Source: Acidobacteriota bacterium
GTDB lineage: Bacteria > Acidobacteriota > Holophagae > Acanthopleuribacterales > Acanthopleuribacteraceae
Direction: 5' to 3'
DNA length: 64,000 bases
Assembly: GCA_020637335.1 (NCBI GenBank)
Contig: JACJWC010000009.1
Span: forward strand, 172,825-236,824
The position numbers were made by a program, and so were the translations under genes. Numbering within the stretch: the stretch's first letter is position 1; each line of letters opens with the position of its first letter. The notes under the pieces are model-generated. The model saw nothing but the letters and a program-made list of their open reading frames with translations, had not been told where the DNA came from and ran no database searches. This document shows, piece by piece, positions 53,580 to 62,099 of the stretch.

Positions 53580-54218
53580 ATGAGACTGTACAGTTATTGG
53601 CGGAGTTCGTGCAGTTACCGGGTTCGGCTAGCACTCAACTTTCTCGAAATTCCCTGCGAGATTGTGCAGATCCATTTGGTTAAAAATGGCGGCGAACAGC
53701 ACCAGGCCGAATACAAAAGGCTAAATCCGATGGGTGAAGTACCCGCCTTAATTGATGGAACAATGCTTGTTACGCAAAGCATGGTGATTTGCGACTATCT
53801 TCAGGCCAAAACAGGAGGCACGCTCTTCCCGATTGCCCTAGAAGACAACGTTTTTGTGCGTCAGATTTGCGAGATTGTTAATTCGGGTATTCAACCGCTA
53901 CAAAACCTCAAATGTTTACAGGCTTTAGGCACACGTTTTGGTGCGGATGATGCTGCTAAAGCCGATTGGGCCAGAACCTGGATCGAAAAAGGTTTGCACG
54001 CTTTAGAACAGCTATTGGCGCCACGAGCAGGGAACCGGTGTTTGGGCGATCAAACCACAGCTGCGGATTGTTTTTTAATTCCCCAACTCTATAACGCCCA
54101 CCGCTACGAAATCAGTTTTAATGAGCTGCCAACCCTTGCCCGCATCGAAGCGTCTGTCAGTATTGAAAAATGGGCGCAAGATGCCCATCCTGATGCGCAA
54201 CCGGATGCACCCGCCTAA
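53580..54218 (+). CDS. maiA: Maleylacetoacetate isomerase (zeta-class glutathione transferase)
   Basis: A 212-residue glutathione transferase. The zeta signature SSCSYRVR (residues 9-16) carries the catalytic Ser-Ser-Cys group. LNPMGEVPALIDG binds glutathione and QSMVICDYL follows. The enzyme isomerises maleylacetoacetate to fumarylacetoacetate in tyrosine and phenylalanine breakdown. ATG at 53580 was chosen because AAGGAG precedes it by five bases; a GTG two codons upstream overlaps that site. It is divergent from the deiodinase homologue with a 169-base AT-rich region between. The other tyrosine-catabolic genes are not in the window. Confidence 0.88.
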   Translation: MRLYSYWRSSCSYRVRLALNFLEIPCEIVQIHLVKNGGEQHQAEYKRLNPMGEVPALIDGTMLVTQSMVICDYLQAKTGGTLFPIALEDNVFVRQICEIVNSGIQPLQNLKCLQALGTRFGADDAAKADWARTWIEKGLHALEQLLAPRAGNRCLGDQTTAADCFLIPQLYNAHRYEISFNELPTLARIEASVSIEKWAQDAHPDAQPDAPA

Positions 54219-55027
54219 CTGCCAACCTGATCCAATAAAAAGGAAATCGCCCGGTGCCCTTGAGAACCTAGCGACTCTGAGAAGGAATTGACGTAAAGGC
54301 CCACATGCTGGTCCATGACCTCATCTGCCATTTCGGTCGCGTGTTCGCGCATGAACGGGCGCAATTTTTCAGGCTGGGCCCACGCAAAGCGCACGCTCGC
54401 GGCAATCGCTTCTTGCCACGCCTCTAAAAGGTCTGATCCCAGCGTCTTACGACCCACAATCCCCCCCAGCGGGATGGGTAGACCTGTCGTTTGCTCCCAC
54501 CACGCCCCTAAATCCACCAGTTTGTGCAGACCAAATTGCTGATAGGTGAAACGGCTTTCATGAATGATTAAACCGACCTTGAATTCGCCGCGTTGAACGC
54601 CTTCCAGAATGTGATCAAAACGGATGAAATGCCATCCGTTTTCCACATCCTGAGCGGGGACACCCTGCTGCTGGATCAGCCATTTCCGCAACAAGAGACT
54701 AGCAGTGGTCCTTTTGCCCGGTACTGCAATCGGCACTTTTCCCCAGTCCAACCCCGATTGGTCGGCTTGGGTCACGACAAGAGGGCCACAGCCAAAACCG
54801 AGTGCCGCTCCAGAATCCAACAATTGATAATCGGCCAAACCGGCCAGGGCCCGGATACTGATCTTGCAGATATCCATGGACCCATGCCAGGCCCATTCAT
54901 TGAGCACTTCAATATCGCCAAAATGCAACTCAAAAGGGCTGGGCGCGGGGACCCAACCCTGGATCAGGGCGCCAAAGATGAAGGTGTCGTTGGGACAAGG
55001 TGATATCGCCAGCTGAATCGGATTCAT
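54215..55027 (-). CDS. mqnD: 1,4-dihydroxy-6-naphthoate synthase
   Basis: A 270-residue periplasmic-binding-protein-fold enzyme of the futalosine menaquinone pathway, converting cyclic dehypoxanthine futalosine to 1,4-dihydroxy-6-naphthoate. Family blocks: ISPCPNDTFIFGAL at the start, DICKISIRAL, GCGPLVV, AVPGKRTTASLLLR, IHESRFTYQ and LGGIVGRK. No signal peptide is present, consistent with a cytoplasmic enzyme. The ATG overlaps the mqnB stop (ATGA) and the 3' end overlaps maiA by four bases. The other pathway genes (mqnA, mqnC) are not in the window. Confidence 0.93.
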   Translation of the reverse strand: MNPIQLAISPCPNDTFIFGALIQGWVPAPSPFELHFGDIEVLNEWAWHGSMDICKISIRALAGLADYQLLDSGAALGFGCGPLVVTQADQSGLDWGKVPIAVPGKRTTASLLLRKWLIQQQGVPAQDVENGWHFIRFDHILEGVQRGEFKVGLIIHESRFTYQQFGLHKLVDLGAWWEQTTGLPIPLGGIVGRKTLGSDLLEAWQEAIAASVRFAWAQPEKLRPFMREHATEMADEVMDQHVGLYVNSFSESLGSQGHRAISFLLDQVGS

Positions 55028-55707
55028 GCTTCACCGTCCAAGTACGCCCCGAGTTCGGGAACTGAACCCATCAACCAGGCCTTTAAACGCTTTAATGCGG
55101 GTTGAATTTGCCAAGTTGCCGGGTCGCGCGGTCCGATAAAATTGCTGATGGCACGGACTTGGCCAAAAGGAACGCCGATCAGGCTGCAGGCGAGTCCGAC
55201 ATACGCACCCTCCATGGATTCAACGCTTACCTTAAATTCCGATTGGAGCTGCTCGACCTGGAGAGGCTTTTGGGTCACCTGGGATACTGTGGCAAAGGCA
55301 TGGGTGGCCAAATGAGGATCCAGACTTTTGCAATGGAATTGGCAGCCCCATTGCCGGCCGTCTGCGCGTAGAAAATCCAACTGCATGCGGTCCAGATTCA
55401 CCCGTCGTTCGCCTTCCGAATAGCCCAAATCAACTAAAATATCCGTACTTGCCTGCACGACCTCGCCAAGGGAAAGACCAACATTCGGCAAACCACCAGC
55501 AATGCCAATCAGGACCATTTCATCGATTTGGCTCCGCGCCCCGATCAGGCTGGCCGTAATGCCGGAAGCAGGACCAATACCCGAAACAACAAACACATGT
55601 TCACCAACACGGCGCGCTTCCAGGCCCTCCAAATCAAAAGGAGGCAGCGCATCCAGACCCAGGCCGCAGAACTCTTGCCAGGAAGGGATCAGCCAAATTC
55701 GCCTCAA
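55024..55707 (-). CDS. mqnB: Futalosine hydrolase
   Basis: A 227-residue nucleosidase of the MTA/SAH phosphorylase fold. It splits futalosine to dehypoxanthine futalosine and hypoxanthine in menaquinone synthesis. Visible blocks: VVSGIGPASG, LIGIAGGLP, the purine/ribose site VSVESMEGAYVGLACSLIGVPFGQVRAISNFIGPRD and a C-terminal helix. It starts with TTG overlapping the kinase stop (TTGA) and its stop overlaps mqnD. The adjacency to mqnD makes the futalosine assignment much stronger than a general nucleosidase. Confidence 0.92.
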   Translation of the reverse strand: MRRIWLIPSWQEFCGLGLDALPPFDLEGLEARRVGEHVFVVSGIGPASGITASLIGARSQIDEMVLIGIAGGLPNVGLSLGEVVQASTDILVDLGYSEGERRVNLDRMQLDFLRADGRQWGCQFHCKSLDPHLATHAFATVSQVTQKPLQVEQLQSEFKVSVESMEGAYVGLACSLIGVPFGQVRAISNFIGPRDPATWQIQPALKRLKAWLMGSVPELGAYLDGEA

Positions 55708-56954
55708 GTCGATTCCTTGGGTAAGACAAGGGTCACAACACAGCCCTTGCCAACTTCGCTCTCTAACTTGATACCACCGCCGTGCGACTCCGCAATCCGT
55801 TGCGCAATCGGCAGGCCCAATCCCGTACCACCACGTTTGGTCGAATAGAAAACTTTAAAAACCTGTTCCAACTCTTGTGGGGCAATGCCGGGTCCCTCAT
55901 CTTTGACAGTAATCACTACCTTGTCGCCCCCTACAAAACGGCTGCGAATCATAACCCGTTTGCCCGCCTCAGATACCTGGACAGCGTTTTGGATAATGTT
56001 GAGCAGTGCTTGCCGAATTTGGCTTTCATCAACCGGTAATTCCGGCAAATCAGCGGCCAGTTCCAAATCCAATTGGACCATGCCACGTTCCAATTCCGGC
56101 TTGAGGAATTTGGCAATATCCTGAAGAACTTCATTGAGTTGAATATCTTTGAGTTGAAGGCGGGTCGGTCTCGCATACGAGAGAAATGAGGAGACAAGGC
56201 GTTCAAGGCGTTGAATTTCACGCTTGGTTGAAGAAAACATCTCGTGCAGTTCATCATTTTCACCCAGACCGACTTCCTGAATTTCCTCTTCGATGAGCTG
56301 AATGTTCATGTTCATAGAATTGAGCGGGTTGCGGATCTCATGGGCCAAGCCAGAGGCTAATGTACCAACATAAGCCATGCGATCTGCCTTCTGGGCTTCG
56401 ATCTGGAGCTTTTGACCGCGCCGATACACCCAAAACACGTAGCCGGCGGCGCACAATAAGAGCAGGAGAGAAATCATCAAGGCCATGCGCATCTTCAGGT
56501 CCAAATCGTGGCGAATACGCGCCACCTCCCGCTCAATTGCCTCTGCGTTGTATTCGACCGCAATCTGATTGGCTGGACTGGCATTGACGGCAACTTCAAG
56601 GGGCACTCTTTGCCGCGCATTGGCCGGAACACCAGGGCGACGATCGACTTGAAGCGATTCCCGGTGCACCACGGTTCCGTAATGATCCACGACCACAAGT
56701 GCGCTAAACTGCTTCAGATCGCGGAGTTGCGGCGCCAGGAGTTGGGACACGTCACATTCATCGAGTTGGTCCCCCAACGGAGATTCCAATGTCATGCTTA
56801 AACGAGATTGCGCCTCATTGAGATTTTGAACCAAGTGTTCGCGAACCATCTTTTCCGAAAGGTCCCGAAAATAAAACATGCTAAACACCGAAACATTGGC
56901 GAAGATCAGGGCAACAAAGGCCAAAATGGCCAAAACGAAATGCCGGGTCAGCAT
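55704..56954 (-). CDS. Orphan sensor histidine kinase, NtrB-like
   Basis: A 416-residue membrane kinase. The first helix is residues 8-27; a small periplasmic domain of about 130 residues follows, then a second helix (MALMISLLLLLCAAGYVFWVY). HisKA carries the phosphoacceptor in LASGLAHEIRNPLNSM and HATPase_c includes NIIQNAVQVSEAG, DEGPGI and GGTGLGLPIAQRI. The HEIRNPLN phosphobox is typical of kinases that pair with NtrC-type regulators. No receiver gene is adjacent; the NtrC-type regulator at 870-2246 is one possible partner. It is translationally coupled to mqnB. Confidence 0.9.
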   Translation of the reverse strand: MLTRHFVLAILAFVALIFANVSVFSMFYFRDLSEKMVREHLVQNLNEAQSRLSMTLESPLGDQLDECDVSQLLAPQLRDLKQFSALVVVDHYGTVVHRESLQVDRRPGVPANARQRVPLEVAVNASPANQIAVEYNAEAIEREVARIRHDLDLKMRMALMISLLLLLCAAGYVFWVYRRGQKLQIEAQKADRMAYVGTLASGLAHEIRNPLNSMNMNIQLIEEEIQEVGLGENDELHEMFSSTKREIQRLERLVSSFLSYARPTRLQLKDIQLNEVLQDIAKFLKPELERGMVQLDLELAADLPELPVDESQIRQALLNIIQNAVQVSEAGKRVMIRSRFVGGDKVVITVKDEGPGIAPQELEQVFKVFYSTKRGGTGLGLPIAQRIAESHGGGIKLESEVGKGCVVTLVLPKEST

Positions 56955-57064
56955 GTTTACTCACACCTTTAACGATATGCAGGCGCGCAACGCCGCAAAA
57001 ATTCAGCAAAACGCGCCCTACCACTATTCTAAATCAGCAATTATTAAGCCAGAAGGGTTGGCGC

Positions 57065-57547
57065 ATGGCTTCTGACGCATCCTTCGAAGATTTAGTCCAA
57101 CAATACCACCTGTTGGTCCTGCATTTGATCCGACGTTATTACGGCGGAGCGCTGGGCCATTTGGAAGAAGATTTGTCCCAGGAGGTTTGGACAAAATTAT
57201 GGGATTCCTTCCAAAAAAATGAGAGCAATATCGTTCAGTTCAAGTCTTATCTTTATAGAACGGTGCAAACCACCCTCTGGGATGCAATGCGCCGCTTGGA
57301 CCAGCAGACAACAGAGAGTTTGGCGGATCAGTTGGAAGAGCCGCAGGCAGAACCCTTCTCCCCAGGCCTCATTAGTCAGTTGGACCTTGAAAAGAAGATG
57401 GATGGCCTTAACCGCGAGGAACGACTGATGGTTCAAGCATGGTTAAAAGGGTTCAGTTATCAAGAGATAGCTGATCTTTTAGCTTGCGGCGAGGGCCGGG
57501 TCCGCAATTGTTTATCGCGTATCCGCAAGAAGTTGGCTGGGAGTTGA
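57065..57547 (+). CDS. ECF RNA polymerase sigma factor (second)
   Basis: A 160-residue group IV sigma factor, unlike the first one in size and sequence. Region 2 includes HLEEDLSQEVWTKLWDSF and FKSYLYRTVQTTLWDAMRR; region 4 has LNREERLMVQAWLKGFSYQEIADLL and a recognition helix GEGRVRNCLSRIRKKL. ATG at 57065 follows AAGGG by seven bases. Two bases separate it from a zinc-type anti-sigma gene. The regulon is unknown; no matching promoter could be fixed by eye in the 110-base upstream gap. Confidence 0.9.
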   Translation: MASDASFEDLVQQYHLLVLHLIRRYYGGALGHLEEDLSQEVWTKLWDSFQKNESNIVQFKSYLYRTVQTTLWDAMRRLDQQTTESLADQLEEPQAEPFSPGLISQLDLEKKMDGLNREERLMVQAWLKGFSYQEIADLLACGEGRVRNCLSRIRKKLAGS

Positions 57548-57549
57548 AC

Positions 57550-57948
57550 ATGCATTTGGAATTAGAAAATTATCAGCAAATGATCTCTGGAACCTGCAAA
57601 CCTGATGACCGGTTGGCTTGGGTTCAACACTTGATCGATTGCCCCGAATGCACCCGTCACTACCGCGCGTTACGCGAGCTTCAGCAGCGAATGCACCCTA
57701 AAAAACAAACGCATCCGTTGCGCTGGGCCCTTGGCGTGGCCGCGGTATGCACCATGGCTGTTTGGCCCTATTTTCAGGGGCCCAAAACACAAAGCGCAGA
57801 ACCTGAAACCCTTTTAAGCGCAGAGAACGATTGGCAACCCTTGGGCATCTTAGAAAAGATTGAAGACCAAAATTATCGGCAAGCCATCATCGAATGGGGT
57901 CAGGGCAAAACCGTTTTGGAAGTCATGAAGGCCAAAAACAAGGGCTAA
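57550..57948 (+). CDS. Zinc-binding anti-sigma factor, membrane-anchored
   Basis: A 132-residue protein. The ZAS motif HLIDCPEC supplies His-x3-Cys-x2-Cys at residues 28-35, a classic zinc anti-sigma signature often sensitive to thiol oxidation. One membrane helix follows (ALGVAAVCTMAVWPYF), and the outer tail is only about 55 residues. The ATG at 57550 has GGGAG six bases upstream and begins two bases after the sigma stop. It differs from the other anti-sigma factor in the window, which lacks this motif and has a larger outer domain. Confidence 0.85.
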   Translation: MHLELENYQQMISGTCKPDDRLAWVQHLIDCPECTRHYRALRELQQRMHPKKQTHPLRWALGVAAVCTMAVWPYFQGPKTQSAEPETLLSAENDWQPLGILEKIEDQNYRQAIIEWGQGKTVLEVMKAKNKG

Positions 57949-57956
57949 ACGGCACA

Positions 57957-58913
57957 TCAGCCCACCCGGTTCTGGGGTGAACCAGCAAGAAACTTTTCAA
58001 TATTGCTAAAGAGCACGGCGAGCAAGGTTTCAACAGCTTGGTGACCTGTCCAGGCAATATGTGGGGTTATTAAGAGTCGATCGGGCTGGTCTAATCCAGC
58101 GAATAAGTCTCTGTCCTCAGGCGGTTCTTGCGGCCAAACATCTAATGCCGCCCCAGCGATGTGGCCCTGATTTAGCGCCGTTTTGAGTGCTGCGATGTCC
58201 ACCAGTGGGCCGCGCGCGACGTTAATCAAATAGGCATGGCGCTGCATGCGGGCGAACTCGGCTGCGCCAATGATATGGTGGGTTTGCGGGTCCAGCGCCA
58301 AGTGCAGCGAAACGACATCACAAGTCGCTAATAATTCGGGCAGGGCGCTCGTTTGAAACTCGGCCAGTGCACGCGGGCGACGCGGGCACACCCGTACCTT
58401 AGTGCCCAAGGCATGAAGTTTTTTCGCCAAAGTTTGGCCAATGGAGCCAAAACCAACAACGCCCCAACACAAATCGCGAATTTGGCGGAACCCGGAAAGC
58501 GGGTGGCAAAATACGGGTGAATCCGACCAGGTGCCCGAGCGCACATAACGATCCTGAGCTATTAAGTGGTGGCTCAACGCAAAATACAACGCCAGGGAAT
58601 GGTCTGCAGCACTATCAGCCGCGTAATCGGGAACATTACAAACCCAAACGCCTGCATTTTTGGCCGCCTGCAAATCCACATTATTGGTTCCCGTTGCAGC
58701 GATACAGACCAGCCTGAGGTGGCGATGGGTTTTGAAATGTGATTCCGTAAGCCGAACTTTATTGGTAATCACGATGTCAGCCTCATTTAAGCGCGCGTCG
58801 AGCTGGTCGGGATGGGTTGCGGAATAAGCCACAAAAGAACCCAAACGCGCAAATCGAGAAAGATCCGTTTCACCAAACGTCTGGCCATCCAGAACAACAA
58901 TTCGCGGGCCCAA
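57957..58913 (-). CDS. D-isomer-specific 2-hydroxyacid dehydrogenase
   Basis: A 318-residue NAD-dependent dehydrogenase, nearest in pattern to hydroxypyruvate reductase/glycerate dehydrogenase. The Rossmann motif is GVVGFGSIGQTLAKKL. The catalytic residues are Arg in NVARGPLVD, Glu in WPQEPPEDRDLF and His in ITPHIAWTG. TTG at 58913 is the start, with AAAGGAG six bases upstream. It is convergent with the second anti-sigma gene and divergent from the radical SAM gene. The substrate (glycerate, hydroxypyruvate or another 2-hydroxyacid) cannot be set from sequence. Confidence 0.9.
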   Translation of the reverse strand: MGPRIVVLDGQTFGETDLSRFARLGSFVAYSATHPDQLDARLNEADIVITNKVRLTESHFKTHRHLRLVCIAATGTNNVDLQAAKNAGVWVCNVPDYAADSAADHSLALYFALSHHLIAQDRYVRSGTWSDSPVFCHPLSGFRQIRDLCWGVVGFGSIGQTLAKKLHALGTKVRVCPRRPRALAEFQTSALPELLATCDVVSLHLALDPQTHHIIGAAEFARMQRHAYLINVARGPLVDIAALKTALNQGHIAGAALDVWPQEPPEDRDLFAGLDQPDRLLITPHIAWTGHQAVETLLAVLFSNIEKFLAGSPQNRVG

Positions 58914-59013
58914 CCCTTGCTCCTTTCAGGCATTTGCCTCAAAGTATCACGGAACCCAGACTACAGCGAAATAAGTAAACCCGCCTTTTTGTTCACCCCA
59001 GTAAGGAAATTTT

Positions 59014-60330
59014 ATGGCACCCAAATCGACACCATGGCACTGGTTAATCTCACCTTGGTCTGCCGAACGGCTCAGCTTACTCACCGCCCGCTGGCAAAAT
59101 CTCAAAGACTCCTTGCGCCAACCAAACCAATCTATTGGCCGCCAAACCGTGGGTTGTGCGGCCACCCACGGCATTCACGAAGCCTGTAACTTTGGCTGCA
59201 CCGCTTGTTACCTTGGCAAACAGGCCAATCACCAACCGCCTCTTGCCCAATCTGAAGTGAAAGACCAATTGGATAGGATTCGCGAGGCTTTGGGTGAGGG
59301 AGGTAATGTCCAGATCACGTCTGGCGAGGTTACCTTACTGCCTGTCGAACACCTCATTGATTATTGTCGTTATGCCAAGTCGATTGGATTATCGCCAATG
59401 GTTATGACCCACGGCGATACGTTCCAACAGAATCCGGATTATTTGAAACGCTTGCTCCGCGAATCGGGTTTACGCAAGTTATCGATACACGTGGACAGCA
59501 CCCAGCGCGGACGTCAAGCCATGCCAAAGCCTAGCAGCGAAAAAGCCCTTCATCCTGTCCGTGATGCGTTGGCAAATCTGTTTCGGTCCGTCCAAAAGGA
59601 ACAGGCCATTCGACTGAAATTGGCCCACACCCTAACGATCGATCCCCAAAATCTCGACCAAATTAAAGATGTCATCCCTTGGTTTCTGACCAATCTAGAC
59701 ATTTTCCGTTTAATCTCGTTCCAGCCGGTGGCTCAAACCGGAAGAACCCGTTCCGCTGGAGGCCTTTCGAGTCAAGTGGTTTGGGAACGCATTGAGTCGG
59801 CTTTTCAGCGCTCCCTAGAACCTCACGCCATTTTATTTGGCCACCCGGATTGCACGCGTTTGGGCCTTTTTGCCGCAATTTTAGGCGCCAAAAAGCCTCT
59901 GATCCTGGAAGCCGTTCGCAAAAGCAACATCATGGACAAAGCCTTTGTCGCCGCCGTTTTGCGCGATTTTGGCGGGGTCGTCATCAATGAACGACCGTTG
60001 AGCGAAATCCTGTTGAAATGTCTGGGTGTTCTCGTCCAAAGGCCGGCCTGGCTGGGCCGAATCCCGCTCTATTTCCTGCGCCGCAGTCTGCAGGAATACC
60101 GCAACTGGGGCCACGTATTCAAGGCCCTATTCTCCTTTCAATTTCGCATTCGCCTGTTTGCGGTCGTCGTGCATGACTTTATGGATGAAGCGACCCTGTT
60201 AAGCGAAAAAGGCCAGGAGCGCAGTGCCAATTGTGCCTTTCAAGTCCCTCATCAAGGCGAAATGGTTTCCATGTGCAGGTTTAACGCAAGCGGGCTGCGA
60301 ACGGAGAGTTACGCAGCCCGACAGGTTTAA
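59014..60330 (+). CDS. Radical SAM protein of unknown function
   Basis: A 438-residue radical SAM enzyme. The cluster motif is C58-x3-C62-x2-C65 in HEACNFGCTACYLG, followed by GGNVQITSGEVTLLP (the SAM-binding glycine-rich strand), MTHGDTF, LRKLSIHVDSTQRGR and SFQPVAQTGRTR. The C-terminal 130 residues contain helices and a late Cys pair (NCAF and SMCRFNASGLR) that may bind a second cluster or zinc. A single gene between a divergent dehydrogenase and a convergent exported protein gives no substrate hint. ATG at 59014 has AAGGAA upstream. I cannot name the reaction. Confidence 0.85.
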   Translation: MAPKSTPWHWLISPWSAERLSLLTARWQNLKDSLRQPNQSIGRQTVGCAATHGIHEACNFGCTACYLGKQANHQPPLAQSEVKDQLDRIREALGEGGNVQITSGEVTLLPVEHLIDYCRYAKSIGLSPMVMTHGDTFQQNPDYLKRLLRESGLRKLSIHVDSTQRGRQAMPKPSSEKALHPVRDALANLFRSVQKEQAIRLKLAHTLTIDPQNLDQIKDVIPWFLTNLDIFRLISFQPVAQTGRTRSAGGLSSQVVWERIESAFQRSLEPHAILFGHPDCTRLGLFAAILGAKKPLILEAVRKSNIMDKAFVAAVLRDFGGVVINERPLSEILLKCLGVLVQRPAWLGRIPLYFLRRSLQEYRNWGHVFKALFSFQFRIRLFAVVVHDFMDEATLLSEKGQERSANCAFQVPHQGEMVSMCRFNASGLRTESYAARQV

Positions 60331-60333
60331 GGT

Positions 60334-61722
60334 TTAAGGCATCAGTTGGGGTTGAACGGGGAACAGATATTCAGTTCCACCTGCCAAAATTAATCGACGC
60401 AGGTGGACCAGCGTAATGGGATCATTGGAGGTGATCCGGATCAATTCAGACTGAGCGTAATTGGGGTCATCCGATAACGACAAAACCACCTTTTTGGCGG
60501 GATCCGTAATAAGGCTGTTTGAAATCAGATCTCCGGCTCCATCCAAAAATTCAATTTGGAAGCTGAGGCCGACTGCGTGGTACCCGGTAACAACCAGACC
60601 GTCGAAGACCGAGGCCACATGGCTGGGCGTGACCAGAAAATTCAGACCCTGAGGTGCGTTGGGGGAAAACGGAGAACTGGCGCTCATTCCGTCTTTGCCT
60701 TCATAGCCATAAGTCAGCTGAACGGATTCAGGCCGATCCAATTTCAAAAAGGCAAAGTCCTGGTTGCCGAAAACTTGGTCCAGTTGGACTCGGGTAACGC
60801 GTTCTGCAGCCAGTTCCAGTTCCACTTCATCGCGAATCACCCCAAAGGAATCATACCCACGTAAAGTTACGGAGGTCGCCTGAGATAGGTTATTCAAGGC
60901 CAGAAAAGTTGAAAATCGGCCGCTTCCAGCAGCAACGTGCTCGACCGTGTCGGTTAAAGTGACAGGTGCAGAAGGGGTTACAGCTCTAGCAATTGCAGTA
61001 TCCCCTGTCAGCACCGTTGCCGTGATTGCGCCCGGTTTGATGCCAGACACCGTGAATGCGGATTCCACATTTTGGCTTTGGTGGTCAAAAAAGATAGGAT
61101 CAAACTCCAATAAGCTCTGGGGACTTGGGCTGGGTTCGAGCACGCTTTTGCTCAGATCGACAAATAAGCGCGTATCGGCGGGATTTTCGTTTAACTGGTT
61201 AGCCGGTAAATTGGCATATCCCATTGCAAAGGCCGATTCGTTCCGCTCGAGACTCTCCTGGCCTGTTACCCCGACCAGGAACGATAAGGCAAGATTGGGA
61301 TTAAGCGGCATAGGTTCGGCGTTTACCAAAACGACTTGATCTGTGTGGAAGTTCAATTTAAGCCAGAACGCATTTTCACCTTTTATGAACCGAACCAAGC
61401 TCACTGCATCCGGCGGTAAGTTGACTTGCGCTCCAGATTGATCACCAAACAGGGAAACCGCCAGCAGGATCGGTTGGGCGTTATCCGAGCCATTGGGCGT
61501 TCCCACCAGGGTTTTGGCCAGGGTTGCACCCGAGCTCAATCGCACGCGCAAATAGATGGGCAGAGTCATGGAGGCCGGTAGATCATCGCCGTTGATCAGG
61601 AGCCGGATCGAACCCGTTTTCTCAAATGTTCCACGATAATTCACATCAGTAATGGTGGACAGGAAGTCCACATTCGCATACAAGGACAAGGACATAAACA
61701 GAGCAATAGCAAAGGTTTTCAA
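60334..61722 (-). CDS. Exported beta-rich protein of unknown function
   Basis: A 462-residue protein with a signal peptide (MKTFAIALFMSLSLYA, cleavage near ANVDF). The rest is Ser/Thr/Leu-rich, with repeated beta-strand-like stretches and no cysteine-rich or catalytic motif that I recognise. The end resembles the beta-sandwich tails of surface proteins (LVHLRRLILAGGTEYLFPVQ). TTG at 61722 was chosen because GGAGG is five bases upstream and it starts the signal sequence; an upstream in-frame reading to 61818 adds a non-signal stretch. It is convergent with the radical SAM gene (3-base gap). Confidence 0.75.
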   Translation of the reverse strand: MKTFAIALFMSLSLYANVDFLSTITDVNYRGTFEKTGSIRLLINGDDLPASMTLPIYLRVRLSSGATLAKTLVGTPNGSDNAQPILLAVSLFGDQSGAQVNLPPDAVSLVRFIKGENAFWLKLNFHTDQVVLVNAEPMPLNPNLALSFLVGVTGQESLERNESAFAMGYANLPANQLNENPADTRLFVDLSKSVLEPSPSPQSLLEFDPIFFDHQSQNVESAFTVSGIKPGAITATVLTGDTAIARAVTPSAPVTLTDTVEHVAAGSGRFSTFLALNNLSQATSVTLRGYDSFGVIRDEVELELAAERVTRVQLDQVFGNQDFAFLKLDRPESVQLTYGYEGKDGMSASSPFSPNAPQGLNFLVTPSHVASVFDGLVVTGYHAVGLSFQIEFLDGAGDLISNSLITDPAKKVVLSLSDDPNYAQSELIRITSNDPITLVHLRRLILAGGTEYLFPVQPQLMP

Positions 61723-62099
61723 GAAACCCTCCAAAAAAATAATGCCCCTCAGCATGCAGCGCAGGAGCAAATTCGTTGCCACTGGCCCCTGTCGTTTTTT
61801 AGGTCTGATGATGCTCAAGCCGAATCAGGCGACCTGATTTCCCCAAATGGACTCATTTTTGACGTTCAGACCGGAAAAGCCAATTTTTACAAATGGCAGG
61901 CGAAACCGGAGAGACGGGCGCCCCACCCAATGCCAAAATCCAAAGATTGTCTCGCCGTATGGAAACGGATATCCAGAATAAATTAGGTGATCAAACCCCG
62001 TAGGGTACGGCAGGACGGGGGAGCTGGGAAAAAAATCTTGCGCAAGTGCCGGGTGGGATTGCCTATAATGGGGCCTAACATCTGAAGGAGGAATGGTCC
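61723..62099. other. Intergenic region between the exported protein and ferredoxin genes
   Basis: About 375 bases that carry the divergent control regions. The right end has the fdxA promoter (62038-62069). A six-base-pair inverted repeat, CCCCGT/ACGGGG (61996-62001, 62015-62020), is present without a T-run. A minus-strand open reading of 98 codons (61825-62121) has no ribosome site or recognisable domain. I see no riboswitch. Confidence 0.6.
62038..62069 (+). promoter_or_regulatory. Candidate promoter for fdxA
   Basis: TATAAT at 62064-62069 is a perfect -10 hexamer 31 bases before the ATG, with AAGGAGGAATGGTCC between. A TTGCGC at 62038 is 20 bases upstream, longer than optimal. A 10-base palindrome, CTTGCGCAAG (62037-62046), overlaps the -35 region and could be an operator. 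Confidence 0.55.

Noticed and set aside
61900..61925. GGAGAGAC-like segment that recalls the glycine riboswitch
   Set aside because: The other conserved parts of that riboswitch are absent, and the fdxA gene does not fit.
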